This document shows, one piece after another, positions 49,319 to 57,373 of a stretch of DNA of 64,000 nucleotides. Position 1 is the stretch's first letter, and each line of letters starts with the position of its first letter. A model generated the notes under the pieces. The model did no database searches, was not told where the DNA came from, and saw nothing but the letters and a program-made list of their open reading frames with translations. The stretch is from the NCBI RefSeq assembly GCF_014837295.1, contig NZ_JACYHB010000010.1, positions 62,001 to 126,000 on the forward strand, in the 5' to 3' direction. Position numbers and translations under genes: made by a program. Origin of the DNA: Cellulosimicrobium arenosum. GTDB taxonomy: Bacteria > Actinomycetota > Actinomycetes > Actinomycetales > Cellulomonadaceae.

Positions 49319-50575
49319 TCAGGCAGGAGAGACGGGGACGTCGAAGAAGGTGCCGGACAGCTCCGCGCGGGCGTCGCCGCCCGCGACCAGCCACGTCCGC
49401 ACCGGGGCGGACAGGGCGTCGGGCCCGACGGCGGGGTGGTCTCCCGAGCCCGCACGCTGGCCGACGTTGCCGGAGGACCCGGGGGACGTGGCGGGTGCGT
49501 CGTTCGCGGGGGCACGGGCCGGCCCGCCGGTCTCGTGCGACCCGACGGCGGACGACGGGGTGTCCTGCGCCGGCGCGGCGGCCACGTCGAGGCGCGAGGG
49601 GACCCCTCGCTGGGGGCTCGCCGTGCGGACCGCGTCGACGACCGCAGGGCCGTCCTGCGGTGCGGACGCCGAGGAGCCCTGCTCCGGTGGGACGAGCTCG
49701 CGCACAGGGCCGTCCGGAGGGCTCGCCGGGACACTGTCCGCAGGGCCGTCGGCGACCGCGTCCGGGCCGGCTGAACCGGATCCGTCCGCACCGGGCGCCG
49801 TCGGCAGCACGGGGGCGAGCGGCTCGAGCGGGGTGAGAGGCGCGATCACGGGACCCACGAAGGGATCGGTGACGGGCGCGAGGGAGTCGACGACGGGCGC
49901 CACGAGGTCGAGCACGGGGTCGGTGACGGGCGTGAGGGCGGGGGCCGCCGCCTCGAGGACGGGGTTGACGATCGACGCCACGGCACCGACGACCGGTGTG
50001 AGCGACGGGGCGACGGAGTCCGCCACCGGGGTCGTCACCGGCGCGACCGCTTCGGTCACCGGGCGAACGACGTCGGCGACGGGCTCGACCACCTCGTCGA
50101 CGGCCGGCGCGACGGGCTCGACGACCTGCTCCACCACGGGGGCGACCGGCTCGGCGACCTTCTCGACCACGGGGGCGACCGGCTCGACGACCTGCTCCAC
50201 CACCGGCGCGGCCGGTTCGGTGGCCGTGCGGACGGGTTCCGCGACCTTCTCGACGGGTTCCGCGACCTTCGCGACCGGTTCGGTGACCTTCTCGACGGGC
50301 TTCACGACCTCCTCGACGACCGGCTTCACGACCTCGTCGGTGACCGGCGCGACCACGTGCTCCACGAGCGGGTCGACCACGGTCTCGACGGTGGAGGTGA
50401 CGGGCTCGAGCGCCGTGCCGAGACCCAGAGGGTCGTGCTCCGCGGCGGTCGCGCCACCGGCGGTCGCGATGCCGAGGGCGACGCCCAGACCCAGCCCGCC
50501 GCTGGTCATGAGCCCGCGCAGCAGCCAGCGGCGGACGCCGTGGCGCCTGCCCTGCGCTTCCTGCGTGCCGGCCAT
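49319..50575 (-). CDS. Secreted Val/Pro/Glu repeat protein
   Basis: 418 residues. A signal sequence has a twin-Arg start (VRRWLLRGLMTSGGLGLGVA) and is cleaved near GGATAAEHD. From about 45 to 260 the protein is built of short units of the EPVAPVVEQVVEPVAPVVEK kind, probably long amphipathic segments. The C-terminal half is low-complexity Pro/Ala/Ser, ending ELSGTFFDVPVSPA. No anchor is present. The gene lies 82 bases upstream of the chaplin-like gene on the same strand, so they are probably expressed together at the cell surface. Function unknown. AGGGAA precedes the ATG at 50575. Confidence 0.65.
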   Translation of the reverse strand: MAGTQEAQGRRHGVRRWLLRGLMTSGGLGLGVALGIATAGGATAAEHDPLGLGTALEPVTSTVETVVDPLVEHVVAPVTDEVVKPVVEEVVKPVEKVTEPVAKVAEPVEKVAEPVRTATEPAAPVVEQVVEPVAPVVEKVAEPVAPVVEQVVEPVAPAVDEVVEPVADVVRPVTEAVAPVTTPVADSVAPSLTPVVGAVASIVNPVLEAAAPALTPVTDPVLDLVAPVVDSLAPVTDPFVGPVIAPLTPLEPLAPVLPTAPGADGSGSAGPDAVADGPADSVPASPPDGPVRELVPPEQGSSASAPQDGPAVVDAVRTASPQRGVPSRLDVAAAPAQDTPSSAVGSHETGGPARAPANDAPATSPGSSGNVGQRAGSGDHPAVGPDALSAPVRTWLVAGGDARAELSGTFFDVPVSPA

Positions 50576-50686
50576 GACCGTTCCCCTGAGTCGGTGCGTG
50601 TGCTGGACACCCGGCCCGTCGTCGGACCGGTGCCGTCCCAACGTAGGCACATCGTGCGGGTTATCACCACCCGACGCGACCGGATT

Positions 50687-51754
50687 TCACCCGACCGTTG
50701 CTCCGAACACCAGACCGAGGACGTACGTGGCGGCAGCCGCGCCGTACCCGATCGCGATCTGCCGCAGCGCACGCGACAAGGGCGAGGTCCCGGACAGGAG
50801 GCCGACGGTCGCGCCGGTCGCGAGGAGCGCGATCCCGACGAGGGCGGCCGCGAGGGCCACCGCGGGGAACCCGCTCGACCCGAGCAGGTACGGCAGCACC
50901 GGGATCAGCGCGCCGGAGGCGAAGAAGAAGAACGATGAGACCGCGGCACCCATCGCGGTCCCGTGCGTCTCGTGCTCGTCGTCGCTGGGCGCGGGCGCGA
51001 TCTCGGTGGTGGCGCTGTAGGTGCGCAGGACCTCCGCCGCGTGCCCCTCGGCCTCGTCGGCGGACATGCCGCGCGCCCGGTAGACGAGCGCGAGCTCGTT
51101 CGCGTCGACGTCGAGGTCCGGCAGTGCCGCGGACGCCTGCGGGCTCGGGGTCGACGCGTCCAGCAGCTCTCGCTGCGAGCGCACCGACACGTACTCGCCC
51201 GCCCCCATCGACAGGGCCCCGGCGAGGAGGCCGGCCAGCCCGGACAGCAGGACCGTGGCGTTCGAGGCACCCGACGCCCCGATCCCGAGGATGAGCGCGA
51301 GGTTGGACACGAGACCGTCGTTCGCGCCGAACACCGCGGCACGGAAGGTGCCGGACATGCGGTTGCGTCCGCGCGTCGCCAGCCCGCGAACGACCTCCTC
51401 GTGGATCCGCTCGTCGGCCGCCATGGTCGCGGTCGCGTCGTCGTCCGTGTCGTAGCTGGACCGTGCCTCGGCGCGCTGTGCGAGCGCGAGGACGAAGACC
51501 CCGCCGAAGCGGCGCGCGAGCCAGCCGAGCGACCGGGTCCGCCAGGCCCCCCGCAGGGGCATGCCGACCTCGTCCCCCAGCAGGTCGAGCCAGTGCTGCT
51601 CGTGACGGCGCTCCGCCGCAGCCAGGGCGAGCAGGATCTCGCGCTCCTCGCCGGTGCGGCGGCTCGCGAGGTCGCGGTAGGCGGCGGCCTCGGCGCGCTC
51701 GTCCGCGAGGTAGCGGCGCCACCGGCGGACGTCTCGTGGTTCGGGTCGGGGCAT
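50687..51754 (-). CDS. VIT1/CCC1-family transporter with ferritin-like N-terminal domain
   Basis: 355 residues. Residues 1-140 are a rubrerythrin-like four-helix domain with metal ligands (DERAEAAAYRDLA, AAAERRHEQHWLDLLGDE, DERIHEEVV). From about 143 the VIT1 membrane domain follows (FGANDGLVSNLALILGIGAS, GALSMGAGEYVSVRSQRELL), with five helices. It should export or sequester iron or manganese, with the ferritin-like part feeding or sensing the metal. ATG at 51754 without a clear ribosome site. Confidence 0.88.
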   Translation of the reverse strand: MPRPEPRDVRRWRRYLADERAEAAAYRDLASRRTGEEREILLALAAAERRHEQHWLDLLGDEVGMPLRGAWRTRSLGWLARRFGGVFVLALAQRAEARSSYDTDDDATATMAADERIHEEVVRGLATRGRNRMSGTFRAAVFGANDGLVSNLALILGIGASGASNATVLLSGLAGLLAGALSMGAGEYVSVRSQRELLDASTPSPQASAALPDLDVDANELALVYRARGMSADEAEGHAAEVLRTYSATTEIAPAPSDDEHETHGTAMGAAVSSFFFFASGALIPVLPYLLGSSGFPAVALAAALVGIALLATGATVGLLSGTSPLSRALRQIAIGYGAAAATYVLGLVFGATVG

Positions 51755-51863
51755 GGGTCCATGATCGCGAAAAACGTGCCGCCGGTGTTTCGCACGGGCG
51801 AACTGCCGTGCCCGGCATGCCCGCGACCTGCGGTCCGGGTCCCCCGCGTGATTGGATCGAGGC

Positions 51864-52235
51864 ATGAGCACACAACTGGAACGCCCCGAGGTCGACCCGC
51901 CCGAGGGTCCGGCCCCCACCGAGCTCGTCGTCGAGGACATCACCGTGGGTGACGGCCCGGCCGCGACGCCCGACTCGACGGTCGACGTGCACTACCTCGG
52001 CGTGGAGTACGAGACCGGCGAGGAGTTCGACGCCTCGTGGAACCGCGGGCAGTCGATCAACTTCCCGCTGCGCAGCCTCGTCGCGGGCTGGCAGCAGGGC
52101 ATCCCCGGCATGCAGGTGGGCGGGCGTCGCAAGCTCGTCGTGCCGCCGGAGCTCGCCTACGGTCCCGCCGGAGGCGGGCACCGCCTGTCCGGCAAGACCC
52201 TCGTGTTCGTCATCGACCTGCTCGGCGTCTCCTGA
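51864..52235 (+). CDS. FKBP-type peptidyl-prolyl cis-trans isomerase
   Basis: 123 residues, cytoplasmic. The FKBP core reads VDVHYLGVEYETGEEFDASW, FPLRSLVAGWQQGIPGMQVG and GRRKLVVPPELAYGPAGGG, with most active-site aromatics present. It speeds proline isomerisation in folding. ATG at 51864, GATCGAGG upstream. Convergent with the Lsr2-like gene ten bases away, with a small GACCC/GGGTC hairpin between the stops. Confidence 0.92.
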   Translation: MSTQLERPEVDPPEGPAPTELVVEDITVGDGPAATPDSTVDVHYLGVEYETGEEFDASWNRGQSINFPLRSLVAGWQQGIPGMQVGGRRKLVVPPELAYGPAGGGHRLSGKTLVFVIDLLGVS

Positions 52236-52245
52236 CCCTTCCGGG

Positions 52246-52455
52246 TCACCGGCCGGGGCCGCCCGACGCGCGGCTGCCCCGGCCCACCCGCCGGCTCGCG
52301 TCGATGTAGGGCTGCAGGGCGCGCAGGAAGTCGTCGCGGTGCTCGTCGCTGAGGTCGATCTCGTACCGCGCGTCCTGCCACGCGAAGCGGTAGGTCTTGG
52401 CACCTTCCGCGCCGTCGAGGTCGTCCGTCACGGTCACCTGGGTTCGCTGGGCCAC
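52246..52455 (-). CDS. Truncated Lsr2-family protein (dimerisation domain only)
   Basis: 69 residues. The sequence TVTDDLDGAEGAKTYRFAWQ, ARYEIDLSDEHRDDFLRAL matches the N-terminal oligomerisation domain of Lsr2, the actinobacterial nucleoid silencer. The usual C-terminal DNA-binding domain with its RGR hook is missing: the protein ends RRVGRGSRASGGPGR. Normal Lsr2 has about 110 residues. It could modulate full-length Lsr2 by mixed assembly. The GTG at 52455 has no ribosome site; CAGAAT upstream could be a -10 box for a leaderless mRNA. Confidence 0.75.
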   Translation of the reverse strand: MAQRTQVTVTDDLDGAEGAKTYRFAWQDARYEIDLSDEHRDDFLRALQPYIDASRRVGRGSRASGGPGR

Positions 52456-52540
52456 CCGACCATTCTGCCGCACCCGGTCCGGGTCGTCCCTGCTCGTCCT
52501 CGTCCCGCCGTCGTCGGCCACGAGCCGCGGCGGCGCTGGT

Positions 52541-53269
52541 TCATCCCGGTCCGGCGGCACACCCGACGAGCGGCGTCGGAGCCGTCGGCCCGTCCTCGAC
52601 GTCCGAGGGACGCGGCTCGACCGCGAGCGGTCGCCGGCGGGCGACGGCGTCCCGGCGGCCGCTCCACCACGACGCCGCGCGGTCGACCACGAAGCCGAGC
52701 AGGATCCCCGCCACGACGCCGACGGCGACCGCCAGCAGCGGCTGGTCGCCGAGCCACCGCGCGGCGAGCATGCCGAGCGCGACCGACCATCCCGCCCAGA
52801 CGACGGACGCGACGGCCGAGACCCCCATGAACCGTCGTCGTGAGAACCCGACGGCGCCGGCCGTGACGTTGACGGCGGTACGCCCCACCGGCACGAACCG
52901 GGCGCCGAGCACGACCGAGGACCCCCTGCGGTCGAGAGCCCGGGCCGCCCAGGCGACGGTGCGCCGACCCCGGGCGCCGCGCAGGACCGGCAACGAGCGC
53001 GTACCGAGCGCGCGGCCGAGGGAGTACGCGAGCTGGTCCCCGCACCACGCCCCGAGCGCGGCCACGAGGAGCACGAGCGACCAGGCGACGCCGCCGCCCT
53101 CCTGTGCGGCCACGGCCAGCGTCACGATCACCGTCTCCCCCGGCACGGGCGGGAAGAACCCGTCGGCGGCCGTCGTGGCGAAGAGCGTGGGCAGCGCCCA
53201 CGCCGAGTCCACGAGCGCCAGCAACCACGCCTCGACCTGCCCCCAGAGCCCTGCGATCCCGTCGACCAT
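52541..53269 (-). CDS. DedA-family membrane protein
   Basis: 242 residues. Family motifs: FFPPVPGETVIVTLAVAAQE, GDQLAYSLGRALG and GARFVPVGRTAVNVTAGAVG with the conserved Arg in FVPVGR. Five or six helices. DedA proteins are linked to lipid-carrier (undecaprenyl phosphate) flipping and envelope stress. The C-terminal 40 residues are a polar tail. ATG at 53269. About 218 bases without a gene lie upstream, up to rnhA. Confidence 0.87.
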   Translation of the reverse strand: MVDGIAGLWGQVEAWLLALVDSAWALPTLFATTAADGFFPPVPGETVIVTLAVAAQEGGGVAWSLVLLVAALGAWCGDQLAYSLGRALGTRSLPVLRGARGRRTVAWAARALDRRGSSVVLGARFVPVGRTAVNVTAGAVGFSRRRFMGVSAVASVVWAGWSVALGMLAARWLGDQPLLAVAVGVVAGILLGFVVDRAASWWSGRRDAVARRRPLAVEPRPSDVEDGPTAPTPLVGCAAGPG

Positions 53270-53487
53270 GGGATCCAGGTTGCTGCTTCTGCCGGCCGTG
53301 CACCATGGGGTATCCCCCCGGTCCTACCCTGAGGCGCCCCCGACGCGCACCGTCGCGGCGGCACGCCGGCGGTGCCGTGTCCGGGTGGTGCGCCGGGCCC
53401 TGTGGACCGCCGGACGGCGCGTCCCCGCGGTGGTGGACAATGAACCGCGAGGAGTGACCGAGAGAGCACCGTGGAGCGAGGAGCACT

Positions 53488-54054
53488 GTGATCACTGTCA
53501 GCACCGACGGCTCGTGCCTGCGCAACCCGGGCGGAGCGATCGGGTGGGCGTGGATCAACCACGACGGCACGTTCGACTCCGGCGGCGCCGAGAGCGGGAC
53601 CAACCAGGTCGCCGAGCTCACCGCGCTGCTGCAGGCGGTCCGCTCGCACCCGGGCACGGACCCGCTGCTCATCGAGTCGGACTCGCAGTACGCGATCAAG
53701 AGCGCGTCGGAGTGGGTCGTGGGCTGGAAGCGCAAGGGGTGGCGCACGGTCGGCGGACAGCCGGTGAAGAATCTCGAGCTCGTCCAGGCCATCGACCGCG
53801 CCATCGACGAGCGCCCGGGACCGGTGCGCTTCCGGTGGGTGCGCGGGCACGTCGGCAACGAGTTCAACGAGCGGGCCGACCAGCTCGCGGGCCTCGCCGC
53901 CCAGGACTGGGCCGCGGGGCGCGGGCACCTCGACGGCACCCTCGTCCCGGAGCTCGGCCACGGCGCGGCCGGTCGCGCGCCCGCGCCGGCGGTGTCCTCC
54001 GCGCGGATGTCCGCGGCAGACCCTGCCTGGGACATGGACACGCTCTTCGACTGA
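53488..54054 (+). CDS. Ribonuclease H (type I) with C-terminal extension
   Basis: 188 residues. The catalytic carboxylates are in place: Asp7 (STDGSCLRNPGG), Glu43 (QVAELTALLQA), Asp65 (IESDSQYAI) and Asp131 (ERADQLAGLA). It cleaves RNA in RNA-DNA hybrids. The last 40 residues (after QDWAAGRGH) are a low-complexity extension. GTG at 53488 with GAGGAG eight bases upstream. Confidence 0.92.
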   Translation: MITVSTDGSCLRNPGGAIGWAWINHDGTFDSGGAESGTNQVAELTALLQAVRSHPGTDPLLIESDSQYAIKSASEWVVGWKRKGWRTVGGQPVKNLELVQAIDRAIDERPGPVRFRWVRGHVGNEFNERADQLAGLAAQDWAAGRGHLDGTLVPELGHGAAGRAPAPAVSSARMSAADPAWDMDTLFD

Positions 54055-54081
54055 GGGCACGCCTGGGGCATCCTGGGGCAC

Positions 54082-54516
54082 GTGACGACACGCTCCCCCA
54101 GCGCCCTGGTCCGCGATTTCTTCGACGTCGTACGGTCCGGCCGCGAACCCGGTCGAGCCGGTGAGTTCATGGCTCCGCTCGTGCGCGCGCACCAGGTCAC
54201 GTCCCACGCGCCGACGACCGTCGAGCGGACGCCCGCCGAGTACGCCGAGCACGTCGGGGCGATGGTCACGGCGTACGGGCACTTCTCGCTGACGGTCGAC
54301 GAGCTCCTCGCGGACGACGACCGGGTCTACGTCCGCTGGACGCAGCGCGGTCGCCACCTCGGGGACGTGGACGGGATCGCGCCGACCGGGCGCGAGGTCG
54401 TCGAGGTCGCGAGCTGCGTCTACCGCGTCGCGGCCGACCGCGTGGTCGAGTACTGGATCCAGGTCGACCGTGCCGGCCTGGCCGCGCAGCTCGCGCGAGG
54501 TCCCGCGGCCCGCTGA
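54082..54516 (+). CDS. NTF2/SnoaL-like protein
   Basis: 144 residues, a single alpha+beta cone fold of the SnoaL/ester-cyclase kind (LVRDFFDVVRSGREP, VDELLADDDRVYVRWTQRGR, YRVAADRVVEYWIQVDRAGL). Such small proteins bind or isomerise hydrophobic ligands, but the substrate cannot be told. GTG at 54082, 28 bases after rnhA on the same strand and 33 bases before the AlkA-like gene, so possibly one unit. Confidence 0.72.
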   Translation: MTTRSPSALVRDFFDVVRSGREPGRAGEFMAPLVRAHQVTSHAPTTVERTPAEYAEHVGAMVTAYGHFSLTVDELLADDDRVYVRWTQRGRHLGDVDGIAPTGREVVEVASCVYRVAADRVVEYWIQVDRAGLAAQLARGPAAR

Positions 54517-54548
54517 GTGGTGTGGGACACGGGTGGGACCATGGGTCC

Positions 54549-55541
54549 GTGACCGTCCTGCCGAGCTCGATCCCGAGCGTCTCGCTCGCCGGCCCCGGGC
54601 CGGGGCACCGTGCCGACGAGCCGCGCGTGGGGCGCGTCGTCTCCGACCGCCCGCTCGACCTGCACCTGACCCTCGACCGCCTCGCGCGCGGCCCGTACGA
54701 CCCGACGTTCCGCCGCACGCCAACGGGCGACGTCTGGCGCACGAGCCGCATGGCGTCGGGCCCGGTGACCTGCCGCCTGTTGCAGACCGGGCCGCGCGAC
54801 GTCGTCGGGCAGGCGTGGGGAGCGGGCGCGGACGAGGCCCTGGACTCGCTCCCCGGGCTCCTGGGCGAGCACGACGACGCGACCGGGTTCGCCCCGCCGG
54901 CCCTCCTGCGCGACGCGCACCGCCGAACGCCCGGGCTGCGCGTGCCGCGCACGGGCCGCGTCATGGAGGCGCTCGTCCCGGCGATCCTCGAGCAGCGCGT
55001 CCAGGCCGTCGCCGCCTGGCGCTCGTGGGCGTGGCTCCTGCGTCGGCACGGCGAGGTCGCACCGGGGCCGGCCGGACCGGCCGGGATGCTCGTCGTGCCT
55101 GACGCCGCGACCTGGGCCTCGATCCCCGTGTGGGACTGGCACCGGGCCGGGGTGGACCCCGGCCGAGCGCGCACCGTCACGGCCGCCGCTCGGGTCGCCC
55201 GCCGGCTCGAGGAGTGCCCGGCCGTGCTCGACACGCACGGCGCCGCGGCCGCGCACGCTCGGTTGCAGGTCGTGCCGGGCGTGGGCGTGTGGACGGCTGC
55301 CGAGGTCGCGCAGCGCGCGCTCGGCGACGCCGACGCGGTGTCCGTGGGCGACTTCCACCTCGCGAAGGCCGTCGGCTGGGCGTTGGAGGGCGAACGGGCC
55401 GACGACGAGCGCATGCTCGAGCTGCTCGCCCCCTACGCCCCGCACCGCTACCGCGTCGTCCGGCTGCTCGAGGTCTCCGGCCGCGCACGACCGCCGCGTC
55501 GCGGACCGCGCCTGTCGATCCAGGACCACCGCGCAGGCTGA
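54549..55541 (+). CDS. DNA-3-methyladenine glycosylase family protein (HhH-GPD, AlkA-like)
   Basis: 330 residues. The helix-hairpin-helix is at VVPGVGVWTAAEVAQRALGD, and the catalytic Asp lies downstream in VSVGDFHLAKAVGWAL. EALVPAILEQRVQAVAAWRS matches the start of the glycosylase domain. The first 130 residues form an AlkA-like N-terminal domain. It should excise alkylated bases. GTG at 54549 is chosen; a GTG at 54522 would add nine residues. Confidence 0.82.
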   Translation: MTVLPSSIPSVSLAGPGPGHRADEPRVGRVVSDRPLDLHLTLDRLARGPYDPTFRRTPTGDVWRTSRMASGPVTCRLLQTGPRDVVGQAWGAGADEALDSLPGLLGEHDDATGFAPPALLRDAHRRTPGLRVPRTGRVMEALVPAILEQRVQAVAAWRSWAWLLRRHGEVAPGPAGPAGMLVVPDAATWASIPVWDWHRAGVDPGRARTVTAAARVARRLEECPAVLDTHGAAAAHARLQVVPGVGVWTAAEVAQRALGDADAVSVGDFHLAKAVGWALEGERADDERMLELLAPYAPHRYRVVRLLEVSGRARPPRRGPRLSIQDHRAG

Positions 55542-55610
55542 CGGACCGGCACCCGGAGACCGTCCGGGCACCGCGCCGTCACCGTCGGCCTCTCGCGGCC
55601 CGCGTCGTGC

Positions 55611-55787
55611 TCAGTCGGGCAGCGCGCAGGTCCCGTCGGCGCACGTGCCGGCGTCGCCGCCGACCATCGTGAGGCCGGCGGCGGCCTCGCGCTGAGGGGC
55701 CGCTGCCTCCGCGGCAGAGACGCTGATCAGCGTCGTCCGTCGCGGGTTCGCGGTCGAGTGGAAGACGTTTGCCGTCATGTCGGTCAT
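55611..55787 (-). CDS. Small peptide with C-terminal Cys pair, 58 aa
   Basis: Not a recognised family. 58 residues: a polar start (MTDMTANVFHSTANPRRTTL), an Ala/Glu middle and the tail GLTMVGGDAGTCADGTCALP. The two cysteines are five positions apart in GTCADGTC. GAGGAGG lies eight bases before the ATG at 55787, a strong sign of translation. It is 102 bases downstream of the FrnE-type DsbA gene on the same strand. It could be a redox partner, a metal-binding peptide or the precursor of a modified peptide; nothing decides between these. Confidence 0.6.
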   Translation of the reverse strand: MTDMTANVFHSTANPRRTTLISVSAAEAAAPQREAAAGLTMVGGDAGTCADGTCALPD

Positions 55788-55889
55788 CCGGACCTCCTCG
55801 TGGGACCTCACCGGGTGTTCGCCCAGTCTCGGTGGTACTGCGTCGCACGGCGACCCGGTCGGGGTCGGCCGCGCTGTGAGATGCGTCGC

Positions 55890-56567
55890 TCAGGCGGCAG
55901 CGACCTCGGCGGCGGCCTGCTCGATGGCCTGGACGAACACCGCCGGGTCCTGTGCGCCCGAGATCCCGTACCGGCCGTCGACGACGAAGAACGGGACACC
56001 GTTGATGCCGTAGGCGCGGGCCTGGTCGATGTCCGCCTGGACGGCGTCGGCGTACCGGTGGTCCGCGAGCGCCGCCGCGACCTCGTCCCGGTCGAGCCCC
56101 ACCTCGGCGGCGAGGTCGGCGAGCTCGTCGGCGCGACCGACGTGGCGCCCGTCCTCGAAGTACGCCTTGAGCAGTCGCTCCTTCATCTCGAGCTGCTTGC
56201 CGTGCGCCTTCGCGTGGTGGAGCAGCTCGTGCGCCGTGAGCGTCTTCGTCTGGTGGACCGCGTCGAAGTCGAACGCGAGACCCTCCGCGGCGGCGAGCGT
56301 CGTCATCTGGCCCAGCATCTGCTCGACCTGATCGTGCGGCATCCCCTTGTGCCCGGCGAGGAAGTCGACCGCGCTGCCCTCGAAGTCGACGGGCGTGTCC
56401 GGGGAGAGCTCGAAGGAGTGGTACTCGATCTCGACGCGCGGACCCGTGCCGGTCTCGGCGAGGCGGCCCAGCGCCGTCTCGAGGCGGCGCTTGCCGACGT
56501 AGCACCAGGGGCACGCGACGTCGGACCAGATGTCGACCTTGACGGTCGTGGGAGCAGGTTCGGTCAT
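55890..56567 (-). CDS. DsbA-family oxidoreductase, FrnE type
   Basis: 225 residues. Thioredoxin-like with helical insert; active site CPWC at 19-22 (DVACPWCYVGKRRLE), and the cis-Pro in GINGVPFFVVDGRYGISGAQ. No signal peptide, so a cytoplasmic enzyme, as FrnE in polyketide producers and in Deinococcus. Probably a thiol-disulfide or glutathione/mycothiol-linked isomerase. ATG at 56567; DinB gene begins upstream on the same strand, 24 bases away. Confidence 0.9.
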   Translation of the reverse strand: MTEPAPTTVKVDIWSDVACPWCYVGKRRLETALGRLAETGTGPRVEIEYHSFELSPDTPVDFEGSAVDFLAGHKGMPHDQVEQMLGQMTTLAAAEGLAFDFDAVHQTKTLTAHELLHHAKAHGKQLEMKERLLKAYFEDGRHVGRADELADLAAEVGLDRDEVAAALADHRYADAVQADIDQARAYGINGVPFFVVDGRYGISGAQDPAVFVQAIEQAAAEVAAA

Positions 56568-56591
56568 GGACCGTTCAACCAGCAGGTGTGC

Positions 56592-57251
56592 TCATCGATT
56601 CCCCGGCGACGGTGTGACGTGCGTGGCGCGGTAGAGGTCCTGCAGGACCATGATCTCGGCACCGTGGTGGACGAGCTCGCGGTTCATGTGGGCCACGAGG
56701 TGCACGAACGGCGACTGCGCGTCGATCGGCGTCGCCTGGCTGAGCCCCACGGTGAAGGCCTCGTCGTCACCGAGGGCGTCGACCCCGACGCGCCACCGGT
56801 CCACCTCGTGCCGCAGGCCGGCGACGGCCGGCCCGACCTCGCCCGAGAACTCGACCGAGTCCCGGCGGCGCTCGTGCGCGCCGAACGTCCACTCCCAGCG
56901 TTCGAGATACGCCTCGGTGAGGTGGGCGACCAGCCACGCGATGGTGCGGGGCTGCGGCGAGTCGGCCCCCTCGGGCCACTCCATGACCCACTCGCCCGGA
57001 CCGAGCGTGCGTGGCGTGCGCTCTGTGCCCCGCCGCACCACGCGCAGCGCGCCCGGCCCGGGTTCCCACTCGAGCTCGTCCTGCGTCACGGTCGCGAGCC
57101 GGTCCGCGAGCTCGAGCCACGAGAACCCGAGCTGCCCCCGGACCACCGCGAGCGCGGTCGGGACCTGGAGGACCGACCAGTCGAACTCCGGGCTGCCGTA
57201 GACGGTCGAGCCGTCCTCCGCCTGATGCACCACGAGCTGCTCCTTCGCCAC
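56592..57251 (-). CDS. DinB-superfamily protein
   Basis: 219 residues. Four-helix DinB/mycothiol-transferase-like fold: LADRLATVTQDELEWEPGPG, RTIAWLVAHLTEAYLERWEW and FVHLVAHMNRELVHHGAEIM. His residues of the last two helices would bind a divalent metal. Many actinobacterial members use mycothiol. GTG at 57251 with AGGAC upstream. Same strand and close to frnE, so a shared thiol-stress role is possible. Confidence 0.8.
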   Translation of the reverse strand: MAKEQLVVHQAEDGSTVYGSPEFDWSVLQVPTALAVVRGQLGFSWLELADRLATVTQDELEWEPGPGALRVVRRGTERTPRTLGPGEWVMEWPEGADSPQPRTIAWLVAHLTEAYLERWEWTFGAHERRRDSVEFSGEVGPAVAGLRHEVDRWRVGVDALGDDEAFTVGLSQATPIDAQSPFVHLVAHMNRELVHHGAEIMVLQDLYRATHVTPSPGNR

Positions 57252-57373
57252 GTCGTCGTCCTGCCGTCGCACAGGACGGTACGACCGACCACCCACACCC
57301 GCTCGCGCCCCCGCGAGCGGTCCGCGCGCCGTCGGGCCATGCTGGCAGCAGACCCCGACCAGGAAGGCCGACC

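Noticed and set aside
53439-53456. Five-codon upstream reading frame (MNREE) before rnhA
   Set aside because: It could be an attenuating leader frame, but no ribosome site or repeated codon pattern supports this.
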